Both the position numbers and the translations under genes were made by a program. From Candidatus Aminicenantes bacterium RBG_13_64_14 (GTDB lineage: Bacteria; Acidobacteriota; Aminicenantia; Aminicenantales; Saccharicenantaceae), in contig MEXZ01000015.1 in the NCBI GenBank assembly GCA_001773855.1, forward strand, positions 8,267-14,138: DNA of 5,872 nt, given 5' to 3'. Shown here piece after piece: positions 4,073 through 5,872 of this stretch. Position 1 is the stretch's first letter. Every line of letters starts with the position of its first letter. The notes beneath the pieces were generated by a model that saw only the letters and a list, made by a program, of their open reading frames with translations, ran no database searches and was not told where the DNA came from.

Positions 4073-5872
4073 ATGCATAAGCGACGCCCGGCCGCCTCGG
4101 CGCTTGCGGTTGCCTGGCTGCTTCTTAACATCGGCCTGATCGCATCCGCCGCACAACCGGAGGATGAATGGTATGTCGTCCGCATCGCCGGCCAGAGGGC
4201 GGGCACCATGCATCAGCGCACGGAGCGCGTCGTGCGCGAGGGCGTCCCGCTTTTCCGGACAAAGGCCGAGTCCCTGTTGACGATCAGCCGCCTGGGGGCG
4301 GGCATGGAGCTCAGGACGAGTTCGACTTGCCTTGAGACCGAGGCGGGAGACTTGCTCGAGGTTGTCTCGGAGCTTCAATTTTCCACCGTGCCGATGAAAT
4401 CGGAAGCGCGCGTCGAGGACGGGCACGTCGTTCTCAAGTCCTATCTGGGCGACAACTTGTCATCTGTCGCCGAACGTACGATTCCCTTCTCCGGCCGCCT
4501 CCTGGGACCCGAGGGCATCCGCCGCGCCTCGGAGGCGGGCCTGAAAAACCCCGGCGATACGGTCATCGTCCAGTCGTTCCTGCCCGAGCTTTCGAAACCG
4601 GTGACGGTCACCCAGGTTCTGGAAGGCGTCGAGCTCCTCCCCGAAAGCGTTCCCCCGCGCGAAGCCCTGCGCGTCACGGAGACGAATTCGGCCTATCCCC
4701 GGAAGCGCACGGCCTGGCTCGACCGCTCCGGCCGGACGCTCTTTTCCTCCGACGCGTCTCCCTTCGGCGAGATGACCACACGCCTTACGACCCGGGAGGA
4801 TGCCCTGTCCCTCTCCGCTCCGGTGGACGCCGCCGTGCTGCCCTTCGAGCAGGCTCTGGCGAGGTCGAACATCCGCCTGCCCCAGGCCCGCTCAATCGAC
4901 GCCGTGACGCTTCGTCTGGAGCGGAGGAATCCGGCCCTGGGGAGCGATTGGACCGATCTCAGCGGTCCGGGCCAGACCGTTTTGGAAAAGACGGCGGATC
5001 ATCTTATCCTCAAAGTCGAGCGTTCCTCGCCCGCACCGCAAGCTTCCGTCGAGGAGCCGCCGGCGGGCCAAGACCCCGCGGACCTTGACGAGTTTCTCCG
5101 GTCGAACCAGTACCTCGATACGCAGGATGAAGTCTTGCTTAAGGCCGTCCAGGAAGCCTTGGGAAGGCCGGGGCCGGAGGAGCTCGGAGACGCTCTCGGC
5201 AAAGCCCTGCGCCTTGAGAATTGGGTCACCGGCCGGATGAAATTCGACGCGGGCATCGCCTTCGCCCCTTCGCGGGAGGTCATTCGGAACGCCAGGGGGA
5301 CATGCGCGGAGCATGCCGTCCTGCTGGCGGCCATGCTCCGGGCGACAGGGATCCCCTCGCGGATCCTGACGGGATACGTCTATCTCAACGGCGTCTGGGG
5401 CGGGCACGCCTGGGTCGAGGCGCGCCTCGGCGGCGCCTGGGTCGGCCTCGACGCCGCGGTCAACGGCCCGGGCCCGGCCGATGCCGCCCGCTTCGCCCTG
5501 GTCCGCTCTTCGCTCAACGACGGGTTGGGGGAGCTTCTCTCGGGCGGACAAGGGCTTCTGGGCAATCTCCAGGTAACCGTCCTGAGCTACGCGCTCGATG
5601 GCCGGACGGCCGTCGTCGACCCGGCCGCGCCGTTGTATGCGGTCGAGGAGAACCTCTACATCAATCCCGGATTGGGGCTCCGAGTCCTCAAGCCGTCCGG
5701 ATTTGTGTTCGAAAACATGGACGGCATCTGGCCCGACAACACGCTGCTCGTTATGGAAGGGCCGAACGGCGAGACCATCCGCATTCTTCAGGACGCGTGG
5801 CGTCCGGGCCGCGACCCGGAGGAATCGGCTTACCTGCGCTTAGGGGATCTTGTTCCCGGCGGCCGGCGGTCG
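4073..5872 (+). CDS. Secreted protein with transglutaminase-like (Cys-His-Asp) domain, C-terminus beyond window
   Basis: The frame is open for 600 codons from ATG 4073 to the window end with no stop, so the gene is partial. Residues 1-27 are a signal peptide (MHKRRP, a hydrophobic core, a cut near ASA|AQ). Residues about 30-330 look beta-rich, starting 'EWYVVRIAGQRAGTMH', like the N-terminal domain often found ahead of bacterial transglutaminase-like domains; they hold no recognisable catalytic motif. A low-complexity Pro/Ala/Glu linker lies at about 327-342. The transglutaminase-like core follows: RGTCAEHAVLLAAMLRATGI with C411, GGHAWVEA with H445, and WVGLDAAVN with D460. The Cys-His-Asp order and spacing are standard, so the site looks intact. 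In bacteria this fold more often acts as a cysteine protease or amidase than as a protein cross-linker. After residue 530 a further region (LGLRVLKPSGFVFENMDGIW) starts a domain I cannot identify. The gene is divergent from the M20D gene and has its own ribosome site. Confidence 0.88.
   Translation, partial: MHKRRPAASALAVAWLLLNIGLIASAAQPEDEWYVVRIAGQRAGTMHQRTERVVREGVPLFRTKAESLLTISRLGAGMELRTSSTCLETEAGDLLEVVSELQFSTVPMKSEARVEDGHVVLKSYLGDNLSSVAERTIPFSGRLLGPEGIRRASEAGLKNPGDTVIVQSFLPELSKPVTVTQVLEGVELLPESVPPREALRVTETNSAYPRKRTAWLDRSGRTLFSSDASPFGEMTTRLTTREDALSLSAPVDAAVLPFEQALARSNIRLPQARSIDAVTLRLERRNPALGSDWTDLSGPGQTVLEKTADHLILKVERSSPAPQASVEEPPAGQDPADLDEFLRSNQYLDTQDEVLLKAVQEALGRPGPEELGDALGKALRLENWVTGRMKFDAGIAFAPSREVIRNARGTCAEHAVLLAAMLRATGIPSRILTGYVYLNGVWGGHAWVEARLGGAWVGLDAAVNGPGPADAARFALVRSSLNDGLGELLSGGQGLLGNLQVTVLSYALDGRTAVVDPAAPLYAVEENLYINPGLGLRVLKPSGFVFENMDGIWPDNTLLVMEGPNGETIRILQDAWRPGRDPEESAYLRLGDLVPGGRRS

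Noticed and set aside
4892..5551. A 219-codon minus-strand open frame, and shorter minus frames at 4049-4426 and 4441-4677
   Set aside because: They fall within the transglutaminase-like gene, which is continuous on the plus strand with a clear catalytic triad. The shadow translations have no domain features.
1..5872. A new defence, mobile or biosynthetic system
   Set aside because: No integrase, transposase, nuclease, toxin pair, CRISPR repeat, long direct repeat or tRNA-like attachment site was seen. The genes have separate promoters and belong to ordinary housekeeping or hydrolytic families apart from the zinc-ribbon/pilin fusion.

Overview
This is a GC-rich bacterial window with five protein-coding genes. 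Two of them run off the window edges. The genome type is inferred only: strong Shine-Dalgarno sites, E. coli-like -35/-10 promoters, secreted hydrolases and a GspG-like pilin domain attached to a zinc ribbon suggest a Gram-negative-type, protein- or peptide-degrading heterotroph. An Acidobacteriota/Aminicenantota-like source is plausible, but no marker gene here settles it.

Layout. On the minus strand, 1061->1 is a cytoplasmic M20 amidohydrolase of the AbgB/PM20D2-like type, cut at its C-terminus by the window start. Upstream of it, in the same direction, 1809->1162 encodes a zinc-ribbon + transmembrane + pseudopilin-like protein with a consensus-like promoter and a strong ribosome binding site. 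A 193-base divergent intergenic region (counted from the outer ATG at 2003) separates it from a small four-helix membrane protein of unknown function (2018..2497, plus). That gene converges on, and overlaps at its 3' end, a second M20 enzyme (minus, 3789->2470). The second enzyme is a complete M20D-type N-acyl-amino-acid amidohydrolase/carboxypeptidase with a signal peptide. A second divergent region (about 3799..4072) then leads to a large secreted protein with a transglutaminase-like Cys-His-Asp domain (4073->5872, plus), open at the window end.

Functional picture. Two M20 amidohydrolases from different subfamilies, one predicted outside the cytoplasm and one inside, and a secreted transglutaminase-like cysteine hydrolase fit a theme of hydrolysing peptide or acyl-amino-acid amide bonds. 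The genes do not form one operon. Four promoter-like elements can be read, each serving its own gene, so any functional link is inference. The zinc-ribbon/pseudopilin fusion is the most unusual protein. No RNA genes, mobile elements, CRISPR arrays or defence-type systems were seen, and I found no convincing new multi-gene system. No gene-free stretch exceeds 300 bases.
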